Shown: positions 1 through 8,260 of the stretch, in pieces
Layout: every line of letters begins with the position of its first letter
Numbering within the stretch: position 1 is the first letter of the stretch
Source of the DNA: an uncultured Roseovarius sp.
GTDB lineage: Bacteria > Pseudomonadota > Alphaproteobacteria > Rhodobacterales > Rhodobacteraceae
Length of the DNA: 64,000 nt
Reading direction: 5' to 3'
Assembly: GCA_947497295.1 (NCBI GenBank)
Contig: CANMFU010000002.1
Span: 124,001-188,000, forward strand
Notes under the pieces: model-generated
Told to the model about the DNA's origin: nothing
Seen by the model: the letters and a program-made list of their open reading frames with translations, nothing else
Database searches by the model: none
Position numbers and translations under genes: made by a program

Positions 1-88
1 TCGTGTTCGACAGCGAGATGAACGGGCCGCTTGCGGCCAGCGCGGGGCTGGCGGCGATGGATGCGGTCAAGGTTGCGATCATGCGCAT
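1..88 (-). CDS. atpF: F0F1 ATP synthase subunit b, 5' part only
   Basis: Only the first 29 codons are in the window; the gene continues past position 1. The visible peptide starts MRMIATLTAS and runs through an Ala-rich stretch to GPFISLSNT. This looks like the exported-type leader region seen before the membrane anchor of alphaproteobacterial subunit b. The ATG lies 4 bases after the stop of the b' gene, so the two are translated as one unit. The expected role is one of the two unlike strands of the peripheral stalk that holds F1 to F0. Identity rests on position and the short N-terminus; the rest of the protein cannot be checked here. Confidence 0.8.
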   Translation of the reverse strand, partial: MRMIATLTASIAASPALAASGPFISLSNT

Positions 89-92
89 GGCT

Positions 93-674
93 TTACCCTT
101 TCATCTGCGAGGTGACGGCGGCATTGATGGTTTTGGCATCCGCCTTGCCACCCATGGCCGCGACGATTTCGCGGGCGGTATCCTTGGCCACGACTTTGAC
201 AGCGTCCAGCGCGCCGGCGCGTATTTCGTCAATCGCCTTTTCGCCTTCAGCAGTCTTGGCGGCGATTTCAGCATCGGCTTGGGCCATAGCGGCATCAAGG
301 TCGGCTTTGATGTCTGACTTGGTCTGGGCGACGATGGCTTGGGCATCGCTGCGCGCGTTGGCCAGCGCCTTGTCGTAGGCGGCTTCGGCTTCGCTTGCCT
401 TGACCTTCAGGTCTTCGGCGGCGGCCAGATCGTTGGTGATGGATCCCTGACGCTCGGCCAGAATGGCGGCGATGCGCGGCAGCGCGATGCGCGACAGCAC
501 GAAAAAGATCACGACGAGCGAAACGATCAGCCAGAAAATTTGATTGCCCATCCAGTCGGGGCAAAGCTGCGGCAGGCCGATCGCCCCGCCTGCAGAGTCG
601 ACGCAAATGCCGGCCTCTTCGAGGGCGATGGGGCTGACTTGCCCGCCTGTTGCGGCAGCGGTCTCGGTAGCCAT
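93..674 (-). CDS. atpF': F0F1 ATP synthase subunit b'
   Basis: 193 residues. A single membrane segment lies at about residues 45-62 ([15 protein letters not shown]), followed by a long Ala/Glu/Lys-rich helix to the C-terminus, the shape of a peripheral-stalk subunit. Residues 1-44 form a non-membrane extension with two cysteines, typical of the b' form in photosynthetic bacteria and alphaproteobacteria. It pairs with subunit b encoded just downstream. It lies between atpE and atpF in the usual F0 order, which separates it from the plain b subunit. Also called atpG or atpX in some genomes. Confidence 0.95.
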   Translation of the reverse strand: MATETAAATGGQVSPIALEEAGICVDSAGGAIGLPQLCPDWMGNQIFWLIVSLVVIFFVLSRIALPRIAAILAERQGSITNDLAAAEDLKVKASEAEAAYDKALANARSDAQAIVAQTKSDIKADLDAAMAQADAEIAAKTAEGEKAIDEIRAGALDAVKVVAKDTAREIVAAMGGKADAKTINAAVTSQMKG

Positions 675-768
675 GTGGGACGTCCTTTCTCAGAGAACCT
701 GTCAATCAGAGAGGGTGAAAGGCACAGCGCCCTTCACCCATCCCGTAAGGATAGTCTGCGATGTGTTC

Positions 769-1005
769 TTAGACGGCGAACATCAGCAGAAGCGCGACGA
801 GGAACGAGAAAATCCCCAGCGCTTCGGCGAACGCGATGCCGATGAACATGGTCGCTGTCTGGCCTGCAGCGGCCGAGGGGTTGCGCAGGGCGCCGGACAG
901 GAAGTTGCCGACAACATTGCCCACACCGACGGCTGCGCCGCCCATGCCGACCGATGCCAGACCTGCGCCGATGTATGCGCCCATTGTTGCGATATCGCCT
1001 TCCAT
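769..1005 (-). CDS. atpE: F0F1 ATP synthase subunit c
   Basis: 78 residues forming a two-helix hairpin: helix 1 at about 8-32 with the glycine-rich GVGNVVG pattern, a polar R-N-P loop at 41-43, and helix 2 at about 50-76. Glu61 (in FAEALG) is the proton-carrying carboxylate in the second helix. Subunit c assembles as the rotating ring of F0. The length matches alphaproteobacterial c subunits. It sits between atpB and atpF' on the same strand. Confidence 0.97.
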   Translation of the reverse strand: MEGDIATMGAYIGAGLASVGMGGAAVGVGNVVGNFLSGALRNPSAAAGQTATMFIGIAFAEALGIFSFLVALLLMFAV

Positions 1006-1096
1006 GAGATGTCTCCTTACTTTGGAATTTGCGGTATTTCGTTTGGTCGTACGCCGGGGGATCCCGCCGCGGTTGTTTGGTATCTTGATCTGCGGA

Positions 1097-1885
1097 TCAG
1101 TGCGCCGGATGCAGCGCGTCCTTGAGGTAAACGCAGGTCAGAATGGTAAAGACGTAGGCCTGAATAAAGGCCACGAGGATTTCCAGCGCATAGATCGCGG
1201 CAATCGCCAGGATCGACAGCGGCGTAACGACAAGGCCGATGCCCGTCGAGATGATGATCATCGGCGCGAATGCCGCGAACACCTTCATCACCGCGTGGCC
1301 GGCCATCATGTTACCTGCCAGACGAATGGAGTGGCTGACGGGGCGCACGAAGTAGGAAATAACTTCGATCAGGGCCAGAATGGGGCGCAGCGGCAGCGGC
1401 GCGGCGCTGATCCAGAACAGGCTGAGGAAACCGGCGCCATGCTTGATGAAGCCGATCAGCGTAACCGAGATAAACACCAGCATCGCCAGCACAGCGGTGA
1501 CGCCGATATGGCTGGTCGAGGTGAACGCGCCCGGCAGCAGGCCGACAAAGTTGGCCATGACAACGAACATGAAGATCGTCATGATATAAGGGAAATACGG
1601 CAGCGCGTCGCGGCCCGCCACATCCTCAACCATCTTGCGGATAAATCCGTAAGCCAGTTCGGCAATTGATTGCATCCGCGTCGGGATAGTTGAGCGGCTG
1701 GAGGAGCCGAGCACCAGCAGCGCGATAGTTGCCAGGACGGTGATCGCCATCCAAAGCGTGATATTGGTCACGGTGAAAATGCCAACAGCGCCGTCACCGA
1801 ACAGCGGCTTGATGATGAACTGGTCCATCGGGTGGAACACCAGCCCGCCGGACTGCTCTGGATCCCCATTCACGTCAGTCGCCAT
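1097..1885 (-). CDS. atpB: F0F1 ATP synthase subunit a
   Basis: 262 residues, a polytopic membrane protein forming the proton half-channels against the c-ring. The conserved arginine of the proton path is Arg188 in SHSIRLAGN, followed by a conserved helix. Hydrophobic segments occur near 38-60, 98-118, 125-148 and across the last 60 residues. Its first 11 bases overlap the end of atpI, which indicates translational coupling. The length is as expected for the family. Confidence 0.97.
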   Translation of the reverse strand: MATDVNGDPEQSGGLVFHPMDQFIIKPLFGDGAVGIFTVTNITLWMAITVLATIALLVLGSSSRSTIPTRMQSIAELAYGFIRKMVEDVAGRDALPYFPYIMTIFMFVVMANFVGLLPGAFTSTSHIGVTAVLAMLVFISVTLIGFIKHGAGFLSLFWISAAPLPLRPILALIEVISYFVRPVSHSIRLAGNMMAGHAVMKVFAAFAPMIIISTGIGLVVTPLSILAIAAIYALEILVAFIQAYVFTILTCVYLKDALHPAH

Positions 1886-2237
1886 CTTTCACCCTCACGT
1901 CTGAGCCGTCCGAAGTCGGCTGATCTGCGGCCCCTTCGGCCATCTGTTTTTCCTGGATTTCCTGCGCGCTGCGGATCATTACCTTGATCCCTGCCGCAAG
2001 GCCCAGCAATGTAAAAAGCACCAGAAAAATGGGCAGCGTTCCCAGAAGGTGGTCCAGCCCGTATCCGATGCCAAAGCCGATCAGAAGACCGGCCACCAAT
2101 TCAATCACCATCCGCCAGGCCAATTGCGCCTGAGAATAATGCTCGTCCGTGTGCGGCTTGACCTTCTTAGGGGTCTTGAGGGCGTTGATCCGGTCTTCGA
2201 GATCGCGAAGTCTGGCGCGCTCATCGAGGTCTGTCAC
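1875..2237 (-). CDS. atpI: ATP synthase assembly protein AtpI
   Basis: 120 residues if translation starts at the GTG at 2237, giving a protein that begins (M)[16 protein letters not shown]. The frame is open 46 codons further upstream, but that extension is basic and low-complexity with no family likeness, so I reject it. There is a charged N-terminal helix of about 35 residues, then two membrane segments (near 50-72 and 76-98) in the AtpI pattern with [13 protein letters not shown]. AtpI helps assemble the c-ring and may carry Mg2+. It is the first gene of the F0 operon and its end overlaps the atpB start. Confidence 0.88.
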   Translation of the reverse strand: MTDLDERARLRDLEDRINALKTPKKVKPHTDEHYSQAQLAWRMVIELVAGLLIGFGIGYGLDHLLGTLPIFLVLFTLLGLAAGIKVMIRSAQEIQEKQMAEGAADQPTSDGSDVRVKDGD

Positions 2238-2458
2238 AACATTTGCCCTGCCCGGTACGATTGCGGCATTGCTAAGCGCCGGGGCGCGCCGAGTCAAGCG
2301 GGCGGTTTGGCGCTGATATGTTACGCTAAAGCATTGAGGTGGCTGAGCATTTTGCAGGGAGGTGAGAGCCTGCACAGCTTGCTTAATACGTCTATTGGCC
2401 TACCAAGACAGCAATGCAACATTCAACCTTTTGGTTCAGTCAGCATTCAAGCCGCTGA

Positions 2459-2872
2459 TTAGCGCACGACAAAGACAGAGCATTTTGCATGCCGCGCGAT
2501 GTAACCGCCGTGCGAATTAAAGATATGCTCCATGATGCCCGGCTGGTGCGAAGCCATGATGACCAGATCCGCGCCGATATCGTCAATTGAAGCCATCAGG
2601 CGGCGCGTTGTGTCCGTTGCCGGATCATTCGATTTGACGGGATGCGCTTCGATATCGACGCCATATGTCTCCTTCAATTCGGCGGCAAAGGCCGTCAGAG
2701 CCTGCGCCACTTCTGCCGGGGTGTGTCCCAAAGCGCCGGGCAGATCGCCAGAGACTGTGACAATGTGAACTTTGGCGGAATGGCGTTTGGCCATGTCCCC
2801 CGCAATATCAAGCGCCTTTTGCAACTTGTCCTTGTGGACGAGATCGACGGGAACCATGATATGGGTAAACAT
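2459..2872 (-). CDS. Universal stress protein, UspA/UspF-like
   Basis: 137 residues of a single Usp domain starting MFTHIMVPVDL and ending with ARHAKCSVFVVR, the typical last strand. I chose the ATG at 2872 because AGGAAAG lies just upstream on this strand and the family begins at this point; the open frame continues further but is antisense to the neighbouring ArsR gene. The nucleotide-binding glycine pattern (SHGGYIARH) is present but not canonical. It is divergent from the ArsR-type gene with an 85-base shared promoter region. The specific stress is not evident from sequence. Confidence 0.9.
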   Translation of the reverse strand: MFTHIMVPVDLVHKDKLQKALDIAGDMAKRHSAKVHIVTVSGDLPGALGHTPAEVAQALTAFAAELKETYGVDIEAHPVKSNDPATDTTRRLMASIDDIGADLVIMASHQPGIMEHIFNSHGGYIARHAKCSVFVVR

Positions 2873-2957
2873 GCGCTTTCCTTTCATTGTGGGTGCATCT
2901 GCGGCCACAAACGTCCGGCACCCCGGGCGCGGCAGGCGCACCCGGGGAGAAACCGAC

Positions 2958-3365
2958 GTGAATGGACCGCTGGATTTGACGTTCGCAGCCTTGGCCGACC
3001 CGACCCGGCGTGCCATCTTGTCGATGTTGCTGGAGGACGACATGGCGGTGACCGACGTGGCCGAGCCGTTCGAAATGAGCCTTACCGCAATATCCAAGCA
3101 TCTTGCGATCCTCGCCCGAGCGGGCCTGATCAGTCAAGAGCGGCGCGGGCGCGTCAAGTGGTGCAAGTTGGAGCCCGGCGCGCTACGCGCTGCCTCCGTC
3201 TGGATGCAAGGATTCGGCCAATTCGAACCTGTGGACCTGGAAGCGTTCGAGACGTTCCTGGCGGCAGAACTACCAGACCCTGCCCCACTGTGGTTACAGA
3301 ACGAAGCTGACGATAGCCAGGACGATGACGACGAGGCCGACGAGATAAATGATATTACGCATTGA
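2958..3365 (+). CDS. ArsR-family winged-helix regulator
   Basis: 135 residues from a GTG at 2958 preceded by a GGGGAGA ribosome site. Residues 3-90 are a winged helix: LADPTRRAIL is the classic ArsR opening, with the recognition helix at MSLTAISKHLAILARAGLI and the wing at RRGRVKWCKL. Only one cysteine is visible and there is no CXC metal motif, so this is likelier a non-metal subgroup regulator than an arsenic or zinc sensor. The last 22 codons are an acidic run (DDSQDDDDEADE) that is the antisense of a small membrane ORF at 3294-3362, so the native C-terminus may be a by-product of that overlap. Targets unknown; the divergent usp gene is one candidate. Confidence 0.85.
   Translation: MNGPLDLTFAALADPTRRAILSMLLEDDMAVTDVAEPFEMSLTAISKHLAILARAGLISQERRGRVKWCKLEPGALRAASVWMQGFGQFEPVDLEAFETFLAAELPDPAPLWLQNEADDSQDDDDEADEINDITH
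3294..3362 (-). CDS. Tiny single-helix membrane protein, antisense to the arsR 3' end
   Basis: 22 codons from ATG at 3362 to TAA at 3294. The peptide starts MRNIIYLVG and continues as an almost unbroken run of Val, Ile and Leu, ending SFVL, so it is one transmembrane helix with a positive N-terminus. An AAAGAAAGAG purine stretch lies upstream at ribosome-site distance. It overlaps the last 69 bases of the ArsR gene on the other strand, and the acidic tail of that protein is explained as its reverse reading. Micro-proteins of this kind are often left out of annotation. Existence is an inference from composition and the ribosome site. Confidence 0.45.
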   Translation of the reverse strand: MRNIIYLVGLVVIVLAIVSFVL

Positions 3366-3434
3366 ACACTCTTTCTTTACTTCTGTTTACCGGGCCTAAA
3401 CGCAAGCCCGCGAAATTGGTTCCATAGACATGCG

Positions 3435-4316
3435 CTATTCTTCGCCTTCAAGCAGAAGCACCAATGCCAGCACGGTAAGGGCAACTCCGGCCAAGATCAG
3501 CAAGGTCGGCATTGGCGCGCCCAGCGCCGCCTGCCAGCACAGCACCCAGCTGGGCGTGAGATACGTGTAGGCCATCACCTTGGCGCTGGGCAGCCTCAGA
3601 GATGCATATTGCAACAGCACAAAAGTAACCGCGCTGGCAAAAACAGTGACGTAGGCCAGCGTGATCCAAACAATCAACGGAAGCGCGGCCCAGTCCGTCG
3701 CTGCCAGATCCGGCGCGCCGGCAACCAGCAGAATTGCCGCAGCCGCCACCATGGTGCCGAACGAGAACACCAGCGCAGATTCGCCCCGGTTCAGACGCCT
3801 CACCAAGGGGGTATAAACGGCATGCGCCACGCAGCCCCAGAAGTAGATCATCTCGCCCCGGCCCACCTCGAACTGGATCAGCGCCACCATATCCGCGCGA
3901 AAAATCACCCAAAGCGCTCCGGCTGCCCCTACCGCAAGCGCCAGCAACATCCGCCCCGTCGCGATCTGTCGCAGCAGGATATAGCCAGCGATCCCGGACA
4001 GGATAGGTGACAAGGTAAACACAGCTGCCGCCGAAACCGGCGGCGCGGTTTTCAGCCCTTCGAACATCAAAACAAAATACAGCCCCATCAACCCGCCAAG
4101 CAGGCCATAGCGCCACGGCGCTGCAAAATCCCGGCGTCGCAACCCGGTGGTCGCCAGCGCAGCCACACCCACCATCACCGACGCCATGGCGAAGCGCAGC
4201 GCATTAAGCGCCGTCGGCGCGACATGTGGCGCCGCAAGCGAGCCCAGCGCAAATGACCCGGCCACCAGCCCCGAAAAGGCTAGCATCGCCAGATGGCCGC
4301 GCATGGCTTCGCTCAT
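3435..4316 (-). CDS. EamA/RhaT-family drug-metabolite exporter
   Basis: About 293 residues from the ATG at 4316 (MSEAMRGHLAML). Ten predicted membrane helices are arranged as two repeats of five, the EamA pattern, with conserved ends such as LTPSWVLCW near the last repeat. The open frame extends 61 codons upstream but that part is not hydrophobic and looks non-coding. No strong ribosome site is visible, so the ATG at 4304 is an alternative start. The family exports amino acids, purines or other small metabolites; the substrate cannot be told. It stands alone on the minus strand, divergent from ffh. Confidence 0.85.
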   Translation of the reverse strand: MSEAMRGHLAMLAFSGLVAGSFALGSLAAPHVAPTALNALRFAMASVMVGVAALATTGLRRRDFAAPWRYGLLGGLMGLYFVLMFEGLKTAPPVSAAAVFTLSPILSGIAGYILLRQIATGRMLLALAVGAAGALWVIFRADMVALIQFEVGRGEMIYFWGCVAHAVYTPLVRRLNRGESALVFSFGTMVAAAAILLVAGAPDLAATDWAALPLIVWITLAYVTVFASAVTFVLLQYASLRLPSAKVMAYTYLTPSWVLCWQAALGAPMPTLLILAGVALTVLALVLLLEGEE

Positions 4317-4618
4317 GCGTCCCAACAACGCAGTGGTGCCTGATCGAACATCGCTATGGACTGCCCCTTGATACGCATGTTGTCCGCAATCTGGGCCGAA
4401 CTCACCTGCGCTGGCAAGGGCACGGGCATATTGACTCGGCCCTGTCACTTTTGTAGACAGCCCGCCAACACCCGGAAGCGTCCTGCCTTCCGGTCCCATG
4501 GCCTTTGTCCGGGATCGCCCTCCGTCAGCGCGTTTGCGCCCACGGGGGCGTTACTGGTTTTGTCCATGCGCAGCCATCTGGGCTGCATGATGAATGAGCG
4601 GCGCAAGGAGCCCGTCAG
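4317..4618. other. Divergent intergenic region, eamA / ffh
   Basis: No credible gene. It carries a sigma-70-like promoter pointing toward ffh (listed separately) and a short hairpin with arms CCGGAAG at 4472-4478 and CTTCCGG at 4487-4493. Frames open here have no recognisable product. I looked for a signal-recognition-particle RNA beside ffh and found none of its conserved tetraloop and GGAAGGAAGCAGCC-like signature. Confidence 0.5.
4431..4459 (+). promoter_or_regulatory. Candidate sigma-70-type promoter for ffh
   Basis: TTGACT at 4431-4436, a 17-base spacer, then TAGACA at 4454-4459. Spacing is ideal and the -35 box is one base from consensus; the -10 box is weaker. It would give a leader of about 150 bases before ffh. 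Inference from sequence only. Confidence 0.4.
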
Positions 4619-6121
4619 ATGTTTGAAAATCTATCCGAACGCCTCTCCGGGGTTTTTGATCGCCTGACCAAACAGGGCGCCCTTAGCGAAGATGACGTCA
4701 AAACCGCCCTGCGCGAGGTTCGGGTTGCCCTCCTGGAGGCCGACGTATCGCTGCCCGTCGCGCGTGATTTCATAAAAAAGGTGCAGGAGCAGGCGACCGG
4801 TCAGTCAGTCCTGAAATCCATCACCCCCGGCCAGCAGGTCGTCAAGATCGTGCATGACGCACTGATCGACACCCTGCGCGGCGAGGGCGATCCCGGCGCG
4901 CTCAAGATCGACAATGCGCCCGCGCCGATTCTGATGGTCGGCCTGCAAGGCTCGGGCAAGACGACGACCACCGCCAAACTGGCCAAGCGTTTGACCGAGC
5001 GTGAGGGCAAGCGCGTGCTGATGGCGTCCCTCGACGTCAACCGCCCGGCCGCAATGGAGCAGCTGGCGATCCTCGGCACCCAGATCGGCGTCAACACACT
5101 GCCCATCGTCAAAGGCGAAGACCCCGTGCAGATCGCCAAACGCGCCAAGACTCAGGCATCTTTGGGCGGCTATGACGTCTATATGCTGGATACTGCCGGC
5201 CGCCTGCATATCGACGCCGAACTGATCGCGCAGGCCGCTGCCGTCCGCGATGCCGTCAGCCCGCGCGAGACGCTGCTGGTGGTCGACGGCCTCACCGGTC
5301 AGGACGCCGTGAACGTCGCCACCGAATTCGACGGCAAGATCGGCATCACCGGCGTGGTGCTGACCCGGATGGATGGCGACGGACGCGGCGGCGCCGCCCT
5401 GTCGATGCGCGCCGTCACCGGCAAGCCGATCCGCTTTGTCGGCCTTGGCGAAAAAATGGACGCGATCGAGACGTTCGAGGCCGAGCGTGTCGCGGGCCGC
5501 ATCCTTGGCATGGGCGACATCGTCAGCCTTGTCGAGAAGGCTCAAGCGACCATCGAGGCCGAGCAGGCCGAACGCATGATGAAGCGCTTCCAGAAGGGTC
5601 AGTTCAACATGAACGACCTGCGCATGCAGCTGGAACAAATGCAAAAGATGGGCGGCATGGAGTCCGTGATGGGCATGATGCCCGGCATGGGCAAGATGGC
5701 CAAGCAGGTGCAGGAGGCGGGTTTCGATGACAAGATCATCGCGCGCCAGATCGCCCTGATCCAGTCGATGACGAAAAAAGAGCGCGCCAACCCGCAGATC
5801 CTTCAGGCCAGCCGCAAGAAACGCATCGCCAAGGGCGCGGGCCTTGAAGTCAGCCAGCTGAACCAGCTGCTGAAAATGCATCGCCAGATGGCCGACATGA
5901 TGAAGAAAATGGGCAAGGGCGGCATGCTGAAACAGGCCATGAAGGGCATGTTCGGCAAGGGTGGCGGCCCGTCGCCGGAGGAAATGGCAGGCATGGACCC
6001 CAAGGCGCTGGAACAGGCCGCCAAGAAAATGGGCGGCAAACTGCCCGCCGGGCTTGGCGGGCTCGGCGGCTTGGGCGGCGGCCTGCCCTCCGGACTCTCG
6101 GGCTTTGGCAAAAAGAAATGA
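4619..6121 (+). CDS. ffh: Signal recognition particle GTPase Ffh
   Basis: 500 residues. N domain at about 1-95, then the SRP G domain with P-loop GLQGSGKTT (108-116), the DTAGRLH switch, and TRMDGDGRGG. The methionine-rich M domain begins near 325 and binds SRP RNA and signal sequences. A glycine-rich tail ends GFGKKK, common in this lineage. Ffh delivers nascent inner-membrane proteins to FtsY. It heads a long plus-strand run that includes rpsP, rimM, trmD and rplS, the classic ffh-rpsP-trmD arrangement, here with extra genes inserted. Confidence 0.98.
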   Translation: MFENLSERLSGVFDRLTKQGALSEDDVKTALREVRVALLEADVSLPVARDFIKKVQEQATGQSVLKSITPGQQVVKIVHDALIDTLRGEGDPGALKIDNAPAPILMVGLQGSGKTTTTAKLAKRLTEREGKRVLMASLDVNRPAAMEQLAILGTQIGVNTLPIVKGEDPVQIAKRAKTQASLGGYDVYMLDTAGRLHIDAELIAQAAAVRDAVSPRETLLVVDGLTGQDAVNVATEFDGKIGITGVVLTRMDGDGRGGAALSMRAVTGKPIRFVGLGEKMDAIETFEAERVAGRILGMGDIVSLVEKAQATIEAEQAERMMKRFQKGQFNMNDLRMQLEQMQKMGGMESVMGMMPGMGKMAKQVQEAGFDDKIIARQIALIQSMTKKERANPQILQASRKKRIAKGAGLEVSQLNQLLKMHRQMADMMKKMGKGGMLKQAMKGMFGKGGGPSPEEMAGMDPKALEQAAKKMGGKLPAGLGGLGGLGGGLPSGLSGFGKKK

Positions 6122-6128
6122 CGCACAT

Positions 6129-6163
6129 GCTTTCATCTTGGCTCAAATACTCCCGCCGGAGGC
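6129..6163 (+). repeat. 35-base intergenic repeat, copy A
   Basis: Begins GCTTTCATCTT and ends AAATACTCCCGCCGGAGGC. The same 35-base unit occurs inverted at 53857-53891, matching at 31 of 35 positions (the differences lie in a 5-base middle block), and a diverged form lies at 26480-26516. It lies directly behind ffh, before the acetyltransferase. Read on the opposite strand, CTCC-loop-GGAG followed by TATTT resembles a weak terminator. Confidence 0.75.
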
Positions 6164-6200
6164 ATGCCCGGCCTGAACACGCGCTGGCATCCGAGGTCGC

Positions 6201-6758
6201 ATGATAACGCTCGATATTCCCCGCCTTGAAACAGATCGCCTGATCCTGCGCGCCCCGGCAGCAACGGATTACGAGCCTGTGGCCGAATTCCTGATGGATC
6301 CCGTCCGCGCCCACGGTTTTGGCGTCGAGCCTGATCGCTCCCGCGCGTGGCGCTGGTTTGCGATGAATATCGGCCATTGGGCGCTGCGCGGCTGCGGCTA
6401 TTTCGTCATCGAGGACAAGGCCAGCGGCCAGCCCTGCGGACTGACCGGCATCTGGTGCCCCGAAGGCTGGCCCGAGCCCGAACTGGGCTATGCCGTCTTT
6501 GCCGGGTTCGAGGGGCGCGGCATAGCCTGTGAGGCAGCCACGCGCGCCCGCGAGTGGGCCTATACCGATTTCGGCCTGACATCCGTCGGCTCGCATATCG
6601 TGCCCGGCAACGCCCGCTCCGTCGCGTTGGCCGAGCGGATGGGCGCGACTTACGAGCGCACCTACAAGAACCCATATATGGGCGAGGATATGATCTACCG
6701 TCACCCCTCCCCCGCCGATCTGGGCCTTGCCGCCACCAGCAAGGGGACCGCATCGTGA
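6201..6758 (+). CDS. GNAT-family acetyltransferase, RimJ/RimL-like
   Basis: 185 residues. The opening LETDRLILRAP is the standard start of RimJ/RimL-type N-acetyltransferases. The acetyl-CoA pyrophosphate loop is at about 104-110 (EGRGIA), and the C-terminal part has ARSVALAERMGATYERT. The substrate may be a protein N-terminus or a small amine and cannot be told from sequence. Its stop overlaps the GTG start of the chorismate mutase by 4 bases (GTGA), so the pair is probably co-translated. Confidence 0.9.
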   Translation: MITLDIPRLETDRLILRAPAATDYEPVAEFLMDPVRAHGFGVEPDRSRAWRWFAMNIGHWALRGCGYFVIEDKASGQPCGLTGIWCPEGWPEPELGYAVFAGFEGRGIACEAATRAREWAYTDFGLTSVGSHIVPGNARSVALAERMGATYERTYKNPYMGEDMIYRHPSPADLGLAATSKGTAS

Positions 6759-7051
6759 CCGATTGCGCCGCAAAGGCCGCACAGCTTCTGAAGGACCACC
6801 GCGACAGCATCGACCGTCTGGACGCGATCCTTGTCTATACGCTGGGCGAGCGGTTCAAGCACACCCAATCTGTCGGCCGCCTCAAGGCCGAACACGACCT
6901 TCCCCCGTCCGATCCCGCGCGCGAGGCCGCGCAGATCGCACGACTGGAGGATTTGGCAAATCAGGCCGATCTGGACCCTGAATTCGCCAAGAAGTTCCTG
7001 AACTTCATCATCGCTGAAGTCATTCAGCACCATAAGCAGCACCAATCGTAA
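6755..7051 (+). CDS. Chorismate mutase, AroQ class
   Basis: 98 residues from the GTG at 6755, which overlaps the previous stop as GTGA. All-helical AroQ fold: RDSIDRLDAILVYTLGERF carries the first-helix arginine and the ILVYTLGER pattern, and the second half has KFLNFIIAEVIQHH. It converts chorismate to prephenate for phenylalanine and tyrosine synthesis. It is a stand-alone domain, not fused to a dehydratase. Gene-end overlap and the 24-base gap to rpsP place it within the ffh-rpsP run. Confidence 0.88.
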   Translation: MTDCAAKAAQLLKDHRDSIDRLDAILVYTLGERFKHTQSVGRLKAEHDLPPSDPAREAAQIARLEDLANQADLDPEFAKKFLNFIIAEVIQHHKQHQS

Positions 7052-7075
7052 TCAAAGCCCTTAGGAGATACCCCC

Positions 7076-7477
7076 ATGGCCATGAAAATTCGTCTCGCCC
7101 GCGGTGGCAGCAAGAAGCGCCCGCATTATTCCATCGTCGCCGCCGATGCCCGCATGCCGCGCGACGGCCGCTTTATCGAAAAGCTGGGCACTTATAACCC
7201 GCTCCTGCCCAAAGACAGCGAAGACCGCGTCAAGATGGATATCGAGCGCATTCAGGCGTGGCTCGACAAAGGCGCGCAGCCGACCGACCGGATTGCCCGC
7301 ATGCTGGAAGCCGCAGGCGTCCGCGACAAGAAAGACCGCGCCAACCTGAAAAAGGGCACGCCCGGCAAGAAGGCAACAGACCGCGCGGAAGAGCGTGCAG
7401 CAAAGGCCGCCGCAGCGACCGAGGCCGCCAACGCCCCCGCCGAGGAAGCCCCAGCAGAGGCCGCAGCAGAAGAGTAA
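7076..7477 (+). CDS. rpsP: 30S ribosomal protein bS16
   Basis: 133 residues starting [11 protein letters not shown] behind TTAGGAG. The ribosomal core is residues 3-85 ([16 protein letters not shown], with KLGTYNPL). The remaining residues form an Ala/Glu-rich tail common in alphaproteobacteria. An in-frame ATG two codons later (7082) matches the usual bS16 start and may be the true one. It is part of the ffh-rpsP-rimM-trmD-rplS cluster. Confidence 0.97.
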   Translation: MAMKIRLARGGSKKRPHYSIVAADARMPRDGRFIEKLGTYNPLLPKDSEDRVKMDIERIQAWLDKGAQPTDRIARMLEAAGVRDKKDRANLKKGTPGKKATDRAEERAAKAAAATEAANAPAEEAPAEAAAEE

Positions 7478-7491
7478 GCCAAGGCGCTGGG

Positions 7492-8121
7492 ATGTTCGCA
7501 TTTACACCAGACTTCCAGTCAGAACTGGCCGATCTGATGCGCTGGCGGCGCGATGTGCGCCGCTTTCGCACCGATCCAATTGACGAGGCAGCGCTGTTGC
7601 GCTGCCTCGATACGTTTCGCACGGCCCCGTCTGTGGGTCTGAGCGAGCCATGGCGGCTGATGCGCGTGGACAGCGCGCCTGCCCGTGCCGCTGCATTGGC
7701 CAATTTCGAGGCCGCCAATGCCGCTGCGCTGGCAGGTTATGACGGCGAGCGGGCGGCAATCTATGCCGGGCTGAAGCTGTCGGGGATGTTGGATGCGCCG
7801 GTGCAGATGGCGATCTGGTGCGACGACGGTACCGCCAAGGGCGCGGGCCTTGGCGCCGCGACCATGCCGGAAATGCGGCGCTATTCAGTAGTTTGTGCCA
7901 TCACCCAGTTCTGGCTGGCCGCACGGGCCGAAGGCATTGGGGTTGGCTGGGTGTCGATCCTCGACCCCGTCCAGCTGGCGCGCGATCTGGACGCGGGGCC
8001 GGACTGGTCGCTGATTGCCTATCTCTGCATCGGTACGCCCGAAGCAGACAGCCTGATCCCCGAATTGGAAACAGTCGGTTGGGAGGCGCGCGCCCCCGCC
8101 CTACCCGTTTTAAGGCGCTAG
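7492..8121 (+). CDS. bluB: 5,6-dimethylbenzimidazole synthase
   Basis: 209 residues in the nitroreductase-like BluB family. The signs are RWRRDVRRFRTDPID near the N-terminus (FMN phosphate contacts), APSVGLSEPWR around 45, and GVGWVSILDP in the second half. BluB breaks down FMN with oxygen to make the lower ligand of vitamin B12. I chose the ATG at 7492, 14 bases after rpsP. Its presence fits an organism that makes B12; cobU and the B12-dependent Ecm are also in this window. Placement inside a ribosomal-protein operon is a little unusual. Confidence 0.9.
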   Translation: MFAFTPDFQSELADLMRWRRDVRRFRTDPIDEAALLRCLDTFRTAPSVGLSEPWRLMRVDSAPARAAALANFEAANAAALAGYDGERAAIYAGLKLSGMLDAPVQMAIWCDDGTAKGAGLGAATMPEMRRYSVVCAITQFWLAARAEGIGVGWVSILDPVQLARDLDAGPDWSLIAYLCIGTPEADSLIPELETVGWEARAPALPVLRR

Positions 8122-8125
8122 CGCG

Positions 8126-8260
8126 ATGTTGCGCAAACTTATCTTTTGGGGCGTCCTTTTCCTTGCCGGTTGGGGATACGCCAAACATCAACATACCGAA
8201 CGTTGCACGGCAGCGGGCGGGCAGGTCATAAATGGCCTGTGCAAGGGAGAAACGCGATGA
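8126..8260 (+). CDS. 44-residue membrane-anchored small protein
   Basis: ATG at 8126 to TGA at 8258-8260. It starts [19 protein letters not shown], one hydrophobic helix after a basic N-terminus, followed by a short tail with two cysteines (ERC, and GLC near the end). The tail [13 protein letters not shown] looks like a small periplasmic disulfide loop. It lies 4 bases after bluB and its stop overlaps the rimM ATG (ATGA), strong evidence that it is translated. Function unknown. Confidence 0.7.
   Translation: MLRKLIFWGVLFLAGWGYAKHQHTERCTAAGGQVINGLCKGETR

Noticed and set aside
2875..3097. N-terminal extension of the universal stress protein
   Set aside because: The extension is antisense to the ArsR gene; family start and ribosome site favour 2872.
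4805..6136. Long open frame on the minus strand under ffh (443 codons)
   Set aside because: It is the mirror of the Ffh reading frame in GC-rich DNA, with His/Ala/Gly-rich nonsense and no ribosome site; ffh itself is beyond doubt.
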